NCBI GenBank assembly: GCA_016840025.1
Contig: JAEOTF010000229.1
Coordinates: forward strand, 1 to 45,723
Source: Candidatus Hodarchaeota archaeon
GTDB lineage: Archaea; Asgardarchaeota; Heimdallarchaeia; Hodarchaeales; YT1-039
Length of the DNA: 45,723 bases
Reading direction: 5' to 3'
Both the position numbers and the translations under genes were made by a program. This document shows positions 9,160 through 17,197 of the stretch, piece after piece; positions within the stretch are counted from its first letter, which is position 1, and each line of letters opens with the position of its first letter. The notes below the pieces were generated by a model. The model saw only the letters and a list, made by a program, of their open reading frames with translations. It did no database searches and was not told where the DNA came from.

Positions 9160-9540
9160 TCAAAGAACGAGTTGTGAAATCCTATGACGGATTTGATTAC
9201 TTAACCCATCCAAAAGAGTCATAACATTAGCAACGCTTCCAGCTGCACATTGAGCAAAAAGGAACAACTCAGAAGCCACCGGGGTGATAAAAAATTCTCT
9301 ATCACCTGCACGAAAGACCATCATATCTACAATTTTATCCGACCTTCGTTTTAACGCACCTGTAAGTTCCTCAAATGCCATTATACCTAAAATATTGGCA
9401 GATTCATCTCCTTCAGTAGGACAATTCTTGGTTGAAAATAACTCCATCGCATCTGAACTAATGACCGAAATACAGAGAGGAATCTCTACATTTCCAAAGA
9501 CTGCCTCTATTTGTTCAATAATTTCCCTTGATTCTGACAT
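9160..9540 (-). CDS. Roadblock/LC7-like domain protein (probable)
   Basis: A 126-residue single-domain protein. Its alternating pattern fits the Roadblock/LC7 (longin-related) fold: an N-terminal helix, paired beta strands (CISVISSDAMELF), a central helix, then strands VFRAGDREFFITPVASELF and LFAQCAAGSVANVMTL leading into a C-terminal helix. Roadblock proteins pair with small GTPases and are abundant in Asgard archaea, but no GTPase is visible nearby. I prefer the ATG at 9540, preceded by GTGGGAAAG, over an in-frame GTG at 9552. Fold assignment is by pattern only and could be wrong. Confidence 0.5.
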   Translation of the reverse strand: MSESREIIEQIEAVFGNVEIPLCISVISSDAMELFSTKNCPTEGDESANILGIMAFEELTGALKRRSDKIVDMMVFRAGDREFFITPVASELFLFAQCAAGSVANVMTLLDGLSNQIRHRISQLVL

Positions 9541-9627
9541 TGTCTTTCCCACTCAGAGGAGAAAAAAGCTAATTAAAAAAGTTAAATGTATAATGATGGA
9601 AAATGAAATAATAATTCAGGAATTATT

Positions 9628-10116
9628 ATGGTTTGTAGTAGAAGAATTGCAGGTTTGTTCATTTTAATAATTAGTATTCACAACTGCATTGGCTCAAATG
9701 CCTTATTTGGTGGACTTAGTGCGACAGATCCTCCTGGAACGGGTTATGATGGGACAGATTTCTACATGATTAATGAAACGCGGACGATTGTCTCTCAAGG
9801 CATTCATGACGCGTCTTTTCAAGTAAAACTTGGAGTATTCCTTAATTATACGAGTAATTATCTCGAAATTATTGTGAATGATGAAAATACTATTCTTTCT
9901 AAAAATAAGTCCTCGTTTGATAAAAAATTTACCAGTGGAGAGTTTATTTTTCAATTAAAGAGTGAAGGAGAATCAAAAGGGAGCTATTGGTGGAATAGCA
10001 CGATAATAGGACTAAATGGTATTATTGATGGATGGAATGGAGAGATCGTTTTTGTAGTATTATGGTTAATTGGAATAAATATTCTTATTCGACAACGAAG
10101 ATATAGAAATGGCTGA
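9628..10116 (+). CDS. Membrane-anchored exported protein, uncharacterised
   Basis: A 162-residue protein with an N-terminal signal-like segment (short basic start, then hydrophobic residues about 8-22), a polar extracytoplasmic region of about 110 residues, and a C-terminal hydrophobic segment at about 140-155 followed by basic residues RQRRYRNG. That arrangement predicts surface display with a C-terminal membrane anchor. Several N-x-S/T sequons (NET, NYT, NKS, NST) suggest N-glycosylation. No family is recognised. It is divergent from the Roadblock-like gene and is followed by about 220 bases without a visible gene. Confidence 0.65.
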   Translation: MVCSRRIAGLFILIISIHNCIGSNALFGGLSATDPPGTGYDGTDFYMINETRTIVSQGIHDASFQVKLGVFLNYTSNYLEIIVNDENTILSKNKSSFDKKFTSGEFIFQLKSEGESKGSYWWNSTIIGLNGIIDGWNGEIVFVVLWLIGINILIRQRRYRNG

Positions 10117-10335
10117 ATGCGATGTAATTTACTGACTAGAATCTCGAAAAGCTCAGATTAACAGATTTTCACTTTCATTATAGTCTTCAACAACAATAGT
10201 TGACTGATTATCTAAAATTAAACGATCAAGAAAAACAAGTTGAAACTAATGCGAATCGGTATGAAGTTTAGTCAATAACACAGTTAATCTCTTCGTCAGT
10301 CATTATGACTAGTACCAGCCCAATCTGATGACATA
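10117..10335. other. Intergenic stretch without recognised features
   Basis: About 219 AT-rich bases between the 3' ends of the anchored protein gene and the helix-turn-helix nuclease gene. I see no open frame with a ribosome binding site, no RNA gene and no clear repeat. Confidence 0.5.
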
Positions 10336-12009
10336 TTAGTCTTTAAATGACTGTAAATCAGTTTGAAACTTATCTCTCAGTAAGCTTCTGAGTTCTTCTT
10401 CTAATTCTGTTCTTCCCTCTTGGTTTGTAACTCTTGATAGTAGATCCTTGATTGTGAAGAATTCCACCTTGGTATTATTAATATAAAATGTTTCTTGAGG
10501 ATTTTTTAAACACCAGACTTGTATGTACTTATAATAATTAGCATAATTTTCTATATTATCACCTAGAAACTTTCCATTTGTCTTCGCATCAATGACAGTA
10601 TCCGAAAATTTTGATGTTGCGGGAAAACTGACGTCAGGTTTTCCAAAATGATAAGCTTTCTGGAATTGAGGGTTTAGGTTTTTATATATTGTTTTAGCTA
10701 AGTTTTCACACCAATCTTGCCACTGCTTCCATCGCCTATCAATTTTAACCCGCTTTACAGCACATGGTAGACATCCACCCTCATTTGTACGTGAATTGAC
10801 AGTTGCTCGGTAAATATGGTTGCATTGTGAACATCTCCAATAAGCTTTGAAGCCTGATCCGGCAGAGAAATATTCGGGTTTATATCTCCCATTTAATGGT
10901 TGAAACCACTCATTAATAAGAGTGGGAAAATCTGTTAGGGGTGTCCTAGGTCTTCTAACGGTTAGCCGATTATAGAATGTATCCATATTTATTCCTAATT
11001 CTTTTGTGAGCGTTTCCACATCTTCCCCTTTTAAGTACCGATCAACGTAGTCAGAAGGAATGGTATTCATAGGTTGGTAGTTTTCCTTCACAATATAAAT
11101 TCCCCTAGAACCTCTTAATATTATCCCCATATCTTTAAGACGCTGTCTGAATCTTTTAACAGACATATTTAACTCTTTCGCGATAAATTTCGCTGCTTCA
11201 CCTTTTAGATAGCGCTCAATGTGTTCAGGAAGGATAGGAGATTGTCTCATTTCCCATACGAGGATAGCAGCTTCTGATCTATTTCTTAATTTCACTCCCA
11301 CACGTTTTCTGAATGTATCTATTGATATTCCTAGTTCTTTTGCGAGTTTTCTGGAGCTCTCTCCATTTTGGTATCGTTTAATGTAGTCATTAGGGATTAG
11401 TACTTTAGGAGGTTTAGATTCTTTTTTACTCCTTACTTTTATACCGGCCGACTTAAGAGCTTTTTTGAAGGTTTTAGGGGCTATCTTAAGCTCTTCTGCG
11501 AGTGAGGTGAACCCTTCCCCGTTTTTATACCTTTCATAGTATTCAGGAGGAATTGGCTTTGTTGGTCTTCCTTGTTTATTTGGGGGAGGTCTCTTTATAG
11601 TATTAATTAACCGTGTCTTCTTCTTATTCTTGGATTTTCTTCGCTCGTTATCTAATCTTATTTGTTCTAATTGTGTTCTAATTTTTATTTTATGTTTTAA
11701 TCTTACCCACAGACACAAATCTTCCTTATTAACACCTAGATGACGCGAGATCCTTGCTATTGATTCTTTTTCATCCAAATATAGTTTTCTAAATAACTCA
11801 AATGGAGATTTGAAGGTTATATCAAGGCATTTGGAGAGTTTTTTTTCAACCCTGTTGAAAATTCTTGATAGAAACTCGTTTATTGTTAGTTTTGATTTTT
11901 TGAGTCTTCTTAATTGGTTTTTATAGAAATATGCTATTCTTGGATCATTCTGTTGATAGGTTAGATTTTGGGAGTCTGTCATTAGTTTTTGGAAACGATA
12001 ATTGGTCAT
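10336..12009 (-). CDS. Helix-turn-helix array - zinc ribbon - PD-(D/E)XK nuclease-like protein
   Basis: A 557-residue protein with a modular layout. Five helix-turn-helix-like units lie at about residues 72-110, 154-192, 206-241, 260-298 and 318-352. The last four share a template of I/L-P, a tyrosine-rich turn, YxxGE, then a helix pair such as LAKELGISIDTFRKR. Between units 1 and 2 is a Lys/Arg-rich linker with an AT-hook-like GRP. Residues 365-420 match the probable zinc-ribbon family DUF4379 (EW, SAGSGFKAYWRC, NSRT, two Cys pairs at 393/396 and 413/416). The C-terminus has GKPD at 456-459 and IDAK at 473-476, the spacing and context of a PD-(D/E)XK active site. It may be a mobile or defence endonuclease with a long recognition site. 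No methyltransferase is nearby; function is inferred. Confidence 0.7.
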   Translation of the reverse strand: MTNYRFQKLMTDSQNLTYQQNDPRIAYFYKNQLRRLKKSKLTINEFLSRIFNRVEKKLSKCLDITFKSPFELFRKLYLDEKESIARISRHLGVNKEDLCLWVRLKHKIKIRTQLEQIRLDNERRKSKNKKKTRLINTIKRPPPNKQGRPTKPIPPEYYERYKNGEGFTSLAEELKIAPKTFKKALKSAGIKVRSKKESKPPKVLIPNDYIKRYQNGESSRKLAKELGISIDTFRKRVGVKLRNRSEAAILVWEMRQSPILPEHIERYLKGEAAKFIAKELNMSVKRFRQRLKDMGIILRGSRGIYIVKENYQPMNTIPSDYVDRYLKGEDVETLTKELGINMDTFYNRLTVRRPRTPLTDFPTLINEWFQPLNGRYKPEYFSAGSGFKAYWRCSQCNHIYRATVNSRTNEGGCLPCAVKRVKIDRRWKQWQDWCENLAKTIYKNLNPQFQKAYHFGKPDVSFPATSKFSDTVIDAKTNGKFLGDNIENYANYYKYIQVWCLKNPQETFYINNTKVEFFTIKDLLSRVTNQEGRTELEEELRSLLRDKFQTDLQSFKD

Positions 12010-12062
12010 TTTCTTCCCAAAGTATTATATATCGTTTATAATATAAACAACAAAAGGAGTTA

Positions 12063-12238
12063 GTGAGCAGAAATCTTTCATTTTATACTGTCGAAATCCC
12101 TGCAACAGTGTACGCTAAATTAAGTTTGATGGGATTTCCTACCCACATTTAATAATCGTTCGTCGACTGATTAATGAGGGTATAGAAAACTTATTGATTA
12201 CTCTTTATAAGGTAATTGTGTCTGAAAATTCATACTAG
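12063..12238 (+). pseudogene. Frameshifted ribbon-helix-helix-like regulator
   Basis: A GTG at 12063, six bases after AAAGGAG, opens a frame whose product runs through TVEIPATVYAKLSLMGFP and stops at 12150. From about 12146 the +2 frame continues with HLIIVRRLINEGIENLL and ends at 12238. Joined, the roughly 57 residues have the strand-helix-helix pattern of CopG/MetJ-type regulators (beta strand VEIP, helix YAKLSLMG, helix IVRRLINEGIENLL). One single-base change in the CCCACATTT stretch explains the break. The gene is divergent from the nuclease gene with a 53-base shared promoter region, so it could once have been its repressor or an antitoxin-like partner. A sequencing error is the main alternative. 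Confidence 0.45.
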
Positions 12239-12381
12239 CTCTTACTCATGTTTAAGTTTACTTTCATTATTGTCTCCATTGGTTTTATAGATAATTAAAA
12301 TAAGGGGCTATGAAAGGTGAAACATGCAACCTAGTTATGATCAGTAGATTATCTCTTAGATTTAGAACTAAGGTGTAATTC

Positions 12382-14346
12382 ATGCCTCATTTTCAATTAA
12401 TCTCTTCATTTAAGCCTCAAGGAGATCAACCGCAGGCAATAAAAAGGTTAACAGAAGGATTGGAGAAAAATAAAAAATGGCAAACGCTGTTAGGTGTAAC
12501 AGGCAGTGGAAAGACCTTTGTTATCTCCCATGTAATTGCTAACGTCAATCGTCCAACCCTTGTCATCACTCATAATAAAACTTTAGCCGCTCAACTCTAT
12601 CAGGAATTTAAAGGCTTTTTTCCTAACAATTCTATTCAGTTCTTCGTAAGTTATTATGACTATTACCAACCTGAAGCATATATAATACAATCAGACAAAT
12701 ATATCGAAAAAGAGACCGATATCAATGAAGAAATCGACCGTCTCAGGAATTCCGCTACCCGTTCTCTTCTAGAACGACGGGACGTGATCGTCATTGCGTC
12801 TGTTAGCTGCATTTATGGTCTCGGCTCTCCAGAACACTACCGTGCTCTCAGTGTAACTGTTGAAAAGGGTATGCAAATTGAACGGAATGACCTAATTGCT
12901 AAATTGGTTGATATTCAATATACACGTAATGATATAGCACCAAAGAGAGGGAATATTCGGGCTCGTGGGGATACGATAGAGGTATATCCTACTTATGATA
13001 ATATTAAAATACGAATAGAACTATTTGACAATGTTATTGACCGAATAATCCAAATGGAATCATTCATTGGACAAGACCAAGAAGAACGGGAACGGATATG
13101 CATTTTTCCAGCCAAACATTATGTTACTCCTCAAGAAAGTATTGAAAGGGCTATTGAATCAATTGAAGTAGAGTTAGAGGAACGATTGAAAGAGCTAAAT
13201 GCTAAAGGGAAATTATTAGAAGCACAACGGCTTAAACAACGAACTAGTTTTGATCTAGAAATGATTCGAGAGACGGGTTACACCCAAGGAATTGAGAATT
13301 ACAGTCGTCATTTTGATCAGAGAGAACCAGGAGAACCGCCAAGTACATTACTAGATTTTTTCCCTGAAGACTTTCTTCTCGTAATAGATGAATCACATGC
13401 AACAATCCCACAAGTCCGAGGTATGTATGAGGGAGACAAGGCTAGAAAAAAAACACTGGTAGAATATGGCTTTCGACTTCCATCGGCAAGAGATAATAGA
13501 CCGTTGACCTATGCAGAATTTGAAGCTCATCTGAATCGGGTAGTTTGTATGAGTGCCACTCCAAGACAATATGAGCGGCAAAAAAGTTCACAAATCGTAG
13601 AGATGATCATCAGGCCAACATTTCTTGTTGATCCAAATGTGGTAGTGAGACCTGCTCAGGTTCAGTTTGATGATTTAGTTCATGAACTTCATCAAGTCTC
13701 GGAAAATGGTGATAGAGCACTTGTAACCACCATCACTAAACGTGATTCAGAAAAACTTGCCACATATCTCGGTGAACTGGGAATGAGAGTAAAATACCTC
13801 CATTCTGAGATAGATACTCTGGAACGTGTTGAAATTCTTCAAGAATTGCGATTAGGGAAATTTGACATACTAGTTGGGGTAAACCTCCTTAGGGAGGGGT
13901 TAGATCTCCCCGAAGTCACACTTGTTGCGATTTTAGACGCAGATAGGGCAGGTTTTTTGCGAACTGAGACAGCTTTGATCCAAACCATTGGGAGAACTGC
14001 AAGAAATGTACGCGGACAAGTAATTCTTTATGCAGATGAGCACACACCCGCTATTAAAGAAACACTCTCAGAAACCAACCGACGACGAAAATTACAGCTC
14101 GAATATAACAGGAAACACAGTATAGAACCAAAAAGTATTGAAAAAGAAGTGCGACAGGTAAGTCTAAGGCGTAAAATAGATGATGAGGACATAACCGATC
14201 AATTTCCAGAAGTAGCCGATGAAGAGCTAGTTGAGCATATAGATTTACTAGAAGAACAGATGCGACTTGCTGCAGAGAACCTTGAATTTGAACGCGCAGC
14301 CAAACTAAGAGATCGCATTAGAGAACTCTCAACCCAACAAAAATAG
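12382..14346 (+). CDS. uvrB: Excinuclease ABC subunit B
   Basis: Damage-verifying helicase-like subunit of UvrABC, 654 residues, normal length. Visible motifs: Walker A GVTGSGKT near residue 40, the damage-probing beta-hairpin region SYYDYYQPEAYI, the Walker B box DESHATIPQ, MSATPRQYE, the helicase motifs LVGVNLLREGLDLPEV and QTIGRTARN, and a C-terminal UVR domain (AAENLEFERAAKLRDRI) that docks with UvrC. The ATG at 12382 follows AAGGTGTAATTC. A degraded second copy of the gene's 3' end lies about 140 bases downstream. uvrC is 4 kb upstream on the other strand, so this repair pair is not one operon. Confidence 0.97.
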   Translation: MPHFQLISSFKPQGDQPQAIKRLTEGLEKNKKWQTLLGVTGSGKTFVISHVIANVNRPTLVITHNKTLAAQLYQEFKGFFPNNSIQFFVSYYDYYQPEAYIIQSDKYIEKETDINEEIDRLRNSATRSLLERRDVIVIASVSCIYGLGSPEHYRALSVTVEKGMQIERNDLIAKLVDIQYTRNDIAPKRGNIRARGDTIEVYPTYDNIKIRIELFDNVIDRIIQMESFIGQDQEERERICIFPAKHYVTPQESIERAIESIEVELEERLKELNAKGKLLEAQRLKQRTSFDLEMIRETGYTQGIENYSRHFDQREPGEPPSTLLDFFPEDFLLVIDESHATIPQVRGMYEGDKARKKTLVEYGFRLPSARDNRPLTYAEFEAHLNRVVCMSATPRQYERQKSSQIVEMIIRPTFLVDPNVVVRPAQVQFDDLVHELHQVSENGDRALVTTITKRDSEKLATYLGELGMRVKYLHSEIDTLERVEILQELRLGKFDILVGVNLLREGLDLPEVTLVAILDADRAGFLRTETALIQTIGRTARNVRGQVILYADEHTPAIKETLSETNRRRKLQLEYNRKHSIEPKSIEKEVRQVSLRRKIDDEDITDQFPEVADEELVEHIDLLEEQMRLAAENLEFERAAKLRDRIRELSTQQK

Positions 14347-14489
14347 CTTACTTGCTATTCAAACTTCTCTTCTCTTTCTAACATTAGGTTTTTTCAAGGT
14401 ATTATTCTGTACAAAAAGTAACGGAAAATATTAAGAGTTAAAAGTCTATTTTTTTTATAAACTGGTGAATTCTCTTTTCTATTGACTTT

Positions 14490-14660
14490 AAAATAGATGA
14501 TAAGGATTATGGAACGATTTCCAGAAAAAAAAGATGAGATGCAACCTAAACTGATTGAAGGCTTTGAGGAATAGATATGCATGGCTGCCGAAAACTTGAA
14601 TTTAAACAAGCAGCATAACTAAGAGAATGTATTCAAGAGCTTTCAAGTCGGTTAAAATAG
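14490..14660 (+). pseudogene. Decayed duplicate of the uvrB 3' end (UVR domain)
   Basis: Three frames together reproduce the last 57 codons of uvrB. KIDDKD aligns with KIDDED; then FPEKKDEMQPKLIEGFEE, a stop, and CMAAENL align with FPEVADEELVEHIDLLEE, Q and RLAAENL; after another shift LEFKQAA, a stop, and LRECIQELSSRLK align with LEFERAAKLRDRIRELSTQQK. The final TAG is at 14658, and the fragment is 171 bases against 174 in the intact gene. At least two frameshifts and two stops break it. It is a remnant of a tandem duplication or of a second uvrB paralogue; sequence divergence favours an old event. Confidence 0.85.
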
Positions 14661-14681
14661 CCAAATATAGGTGCATCCTTC

Positions 14682-15608
14682 ATGAAGATTGGAATCTCAG
14701 CTCAATATGATAATGAAATTCAATGGGTCAAAAATAGGATTCAAGCTCTAGATAGCTCCATTCAATGTATTTCTTTTGACCAACTTTGCACCGAACCCGA
14801 AGATATAGATGACTTAGCCTTTTTCTTAACTGTTGGAGGAGATGGATCAGTCGCTTGGCTTGTTAGGGCCTTTTTTGATTTTTTTGACCAACTCAAGCAG
14901 ATCCCCCCAATTGTTCCCGTGGTACGACCTGAATCTATAGGTTTCCTGCGACAATTGGATATGAGTTCATCTAAAGCCTTTGAACAGGGATTTCGGCAAA
15001 TTTTAGAAGGAAAGGGGAAAATTGTCGAAAGAACAGTGCTTCAAACCGAATTTGATGGCCAAAAGTTTGTAGCTGTAAATGAAATTGCCCTTTTCTGTCA
15101 ACCACACCTTGGGGAATTTATGATTCAACTAGATGGTACAACATTATCACGAATGCGGGGAGATGGACTGTTTGTATTATCAAGCCTTGGATCTACTGCG
15201 TGGGGCTTATCCCACCACGGAGCTATCAGTGTTGATGAAGATGCCTTACAGATTGTTTGTGTGGGAGGGATACCCGGTACACCAAATTTTGTTATACCTC
15301 GACGACCTCTCACTGTCTTTTGTAAGTTAAAGAACCCCGCAATTGTAGATACAACTATTCGGGCATACCAACAAGCCCGTACACGGTTACAGCTAAGTTT
15401 GGATGAAAAGCCACAAGAGACCTTGATGACGGTTTTTGATACACGACTGGTAATAGATGGAAAGATTTGTGGTTTTGGGGTCACAAAAATAAACATCGAT
15501 TCTTCTATACAAATCCCTTTCCTCTCATTATCAGAAGAAATGCCCGTTACCAAAGCCAGTAAATTAACAGATATTTTTACTGCTGCTAAAGATCTAAAAA
15601 ACGGTTAA
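14682..15608 (+). CDS. NAD kinase-like protein
   Basis: A 308-residue protein of the ATP/polyphosphate NAD kinase (PpnK/diacylglycerol kinase-like) superfamily. FLTVGGDGSVAWLVRAFF carries the GGDG nucleotide motif, VAVNEIALF the conserved NE pair, and DGLFVLSSLGSTAWGLSHHG corresponds to the usual GSTAY-S-x-GG block that shapes the NAD site. It is somewhat diverged: GGDGS for GGDGT and HHGA for the normal AGG. NAD phosphorylation to NADP is the likely reaction, but a related lipid or nucleoside kinase role cannot be excluded. It starts with an ATG at 14682, immediately after the uvrB remnant. Confidence 0.75.
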   Translation: MKIGISAQYDNEIQWVKNRIQALDSSIQCISFDQLCTEPEDIDDLAFFLTVGGDGSVAWLVRAFFDFFDQLKQIPPIVPVVRPESIGFLRQLDMSSSKAFEQGFRQILEGKGKIVERTVLQTEFDGQKFVAVNEIALFCQPHLGEFMIQLDGTTLSRMRGDGLFVLSSLGSTAWGLSHHGAISVDEDALQIVCVGGIPGTPNFVIPRRPLTVFCKLKNPAIVDTTIRAYQQARTRLQLSLDEKPQETLMTVFDTRLVIDGKICGFGVTKINIDSSIQIPFLSLSEEMPVTKASKLTDIFTAAKDLKNG

Positions 15609-15769
15609 TTATAAATTAAAGATTTAAAATTGCTTTATTATAGAGATAGCCAAAGAAAATGTGCTTTAAATGAACGCCACTTCTCAATTATTGATTATGA
15701 CCACTAATCTTCCCTAAATATGCAACAAACTTTGTTCCCTTTTATCTCCACAGAAATTACCGAAAAAAC

Positions 15770-15874
15770 TGGTGGGCCTGAAGGGCTTCGAACCCTTGAT
15801 CTCTCGGTTATCAGCCGAGCGCTTTATTACCTCGCTTCATCTGAAGATGAACGTCCAGGCTAAGCCACAGGCCC
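15770..15874 (-). tRNA. tRNA-Ile (GAT) with D-loop intron and encoded CCA
   Basis: On the minus strand the acceptor GGGCCTG (15874-15868) pairs with CAGGCCC (15780-15774), followed by A and an encoded CCA (15772-15770). The D-stem GCTT/AAGC encloses an oversized loop of about 37 bases. The anticodon arm CTCGG-CTGATAA-CCGAG gives anticodon GAT at 15812-15810, with a normal seven-base loop and hence no intron at 37/38. The T-arm is AAGGG-TTCGAAG-CCCTT. All four stems pair cleanly. It is isolated, between the NAD kinase-like gene and uS9. Confidence 0.93.
15830..15854 (-). other. Probable tRNA intron inside the D-loop (about 25 bases)
   Basis: After AGCCTGG the D-loop contains about 25 extra bases before TAATA and the 3' half of the D-stem. 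The insert holds a perfect hairpin, TTCATCT pairing with AGATGAA across two bases. The flanking CCT and AGG can also pair, a layout suggestive of a relaxed bulge-helix-bulge splice site. Removing 15854-15830 restores a D-loop of near-normal size; the exact splice sites may shift by a few bases. Confidence 0.7.
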
Positions 15875-15955
15875 TTTGTAAAGATAAATTGGCATGATTG
15901 ACAAGAAAAAATAAATCTTCCCTTGTCTAAGTAATCTTCCTATATGCTTTGAAAT

Positions 15956-16357
15956 TTAACGATAACTTTTCGTACGTCTAGCTCGTGCGCCTTTACGACC
16001 AGCCTTTTTCCTTTCTTTACGTCTTGGGTCGCCTGCGAGAGTACTACGATCATATTGCAGTAGTGCAAGCCGAAGTTCCTCTGAGTCAGTCCAATTTACC
16101 AAAGCACGAGCTATAGCAGTTCGGATTGATTCGGTTTGACCCACGATACCCCCCCCATGTACCCTAATCTTAATATCAACCGAATTGCGAAGTTCCTCGG
16201 GAACAAAATGAAGAGGTTCTTCGATTTTTTGTCTGTAAAGTTCAGGTTCCCAGATCTCCAAGGGTTTGGAATTAACTCTAATCCGACCTTTTCCTTCGCG
16301 AATAACCGCTCGAGCGATAGCAGTTTTTCTCTTACCACTGCTTAATATTACTTTCAT
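15956..16357 (-). CDS. rps9: 30S ribosomal protein uS9
   Basis: A 133-residue small-subunit protein. The N-terminal SSGKRKTAIARAVIREGKG and the glycine-rich VHGGGIVGQTESIRTAIARAL are diagnostic, and the basic tail ends in RARRTKSYR; in this family the C-terminal Arg reaches the P-site tRNA. Its ATG overlaps the stop of uL13 (ATGA), so the two are translationally coupled. It is the last gene of the Rpo3-eL18-uL13-uS9 operon, a classical archaeal order. Confidence 0.97.
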   Translation of the reverse strand: MKVILSSGKRKTAIARAVIREGKGRIRVNSKPLEIWEPELYRQKIEEPLHFVPEELRNSVDIKIRVHGGGIVGQTESIRTAIARALVNWTDSEELRLALLQYDRSTLAGDPRRKERKKAGRKGARARRTKSYR

Positions 16358-16803
16358 TCATCTACTCTCCAGAATTTATTATCAGATCCTAGTCGTCTAG
16401 CCAGATCACCTACGTGAATATATCGACCTCGGAATTTTTTACCTATAGCAGGGGTAAGTACTTCCATTTTTTCATCTGCTATTTCAGGTGGAATACCCAC
16501 ACAGACTTTTAGGCGCTTGTAAGCTTTCTTCCCATGGGGTTTCTTTCGAGGTAACATACCTCGTACGGTTTTCCGCACTAAACCTTCTGGGGTTCGGGGA
16601 TGAAATGGTCCTTTCAATGGATTACTCTTAGTGCGAATTCCAAGACGTTGAGCATATTCATCGGTCGTTTTCAGAGGTTCTCCCATTATAAGAATCTTTT
16701 CCACATTACAGATCGTAATTGTTTCTCCTTCTAAAAGGCGCTTTGCCACAAAAGATGACAAACGTCCCAAAATACAGTTCTGTCCATCAATATAAGTTGT
16801 CAT
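16354..16803 (-). CDS. rpl13: 50S ribosomal protein uL13
   Basis: A 149-residue large-subunit protein. Recognisable segments are the N-terminal IDGQNCILGRLSSFVAKRLL, the KGPFHPRTPEGLVRKTVRGM region and MLPRKKPHGKKAYKRLKVC, typical of archaeal/eukaryotic L13. GGAGAACTTATA precedes the ATG at 16803. It overlaps uS9 by four bases and follows eL18 after 12 bases. Confidence 0.97.
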   Translation of the reverse strand: MTTYIDGQNCILGRLSSFVAKRLLEGETITICNVEKILIMGEPLKTTDEYAQRLGIRTKSNPLKGPFHPRTPEGLVRKTVRGMLPRKKPHGKKAYKRLKVCVGIPPEIADEKMEVLTPAIGKKFRGRYIHVGDLARRLGSDNKFWRVDE

Positions 16804-16815
16804 TATAAGTTCTCC

Positions 16816-17181
16816 TCATTTCAGAAGGCGAATATTATGCCCACCAGGATTAAGAGCAAGGAGTTCTAATATTGAAATGCATTTACCACCTTGTTGTGTG
16901 ATTTTTTCCTTTGCAGCGTCCGAGAACGCGATTGCTGCAATTGTTATCGAATGTTCAAGATTTCCTGCTCCCAACACTTTTCCTGGTACCAATATTGTTT
17001 CTCCTTTTTTGGAATGACGATTTACAACGCTTAAATTGACTTCAGGGCGAATCCGTCGTGGGTTTGATAAAATTCGTGCAACTCTTTTCCATATAGTAGC
17101 ATTTTCTTTTCCTGCAATCTCCCTTAGTTTACGAATAAGAGACACTGTATTGGGATCGGTTGAACCAGTAACTTTGACCAT
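16816..17181 (-). CDS. rpl18e: 50S ribosomal protein eL18
   Basis: A 121-residue archaeal/eukaryotic-specific large-subunit protein. Blocks TGSTDPNTVSLIRKLREIAG, VNLSVVNRHSKKGETILVPG and VLGAGNLEHSITIAAIAFS match the family, ending in GGHNIRLLK. I prefer the ATG at 17181, preceded by GGTGTTCATA, over an in-frame GTG at 17190. It lies 16 bases downstream of the RNA polymerase subunit D gene and 12 bases upstream of uL13 in one operon. Confidence 0.95.
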   Translation of the reverse strand: MVKVTGSTDPNTVSLIRKLREIAGKENATIWKRVARILSNPRRIRPEVNLSVVNRHSKKGETILVPGKVLGAGNLEHSITIAAIAFSDAAKEKITQQGGKCISILELLALNPGGHNIRLLK

Positions 17182-17197
17182 TATGAACACCGTGATA

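Noticed and set aside
14394..14609. Minus-strand open frame of 71 codons downstream of uvrB
   Set aside because: It runs antisense through the decayed uvrB fragment, which explains the sequence better; the product shows no family features.
16111..16338. Minus-strand frame inside the uS9 gene
   Set aside because: It is an out-of-frame shadow of a clearly identified ribosomal protein gene.
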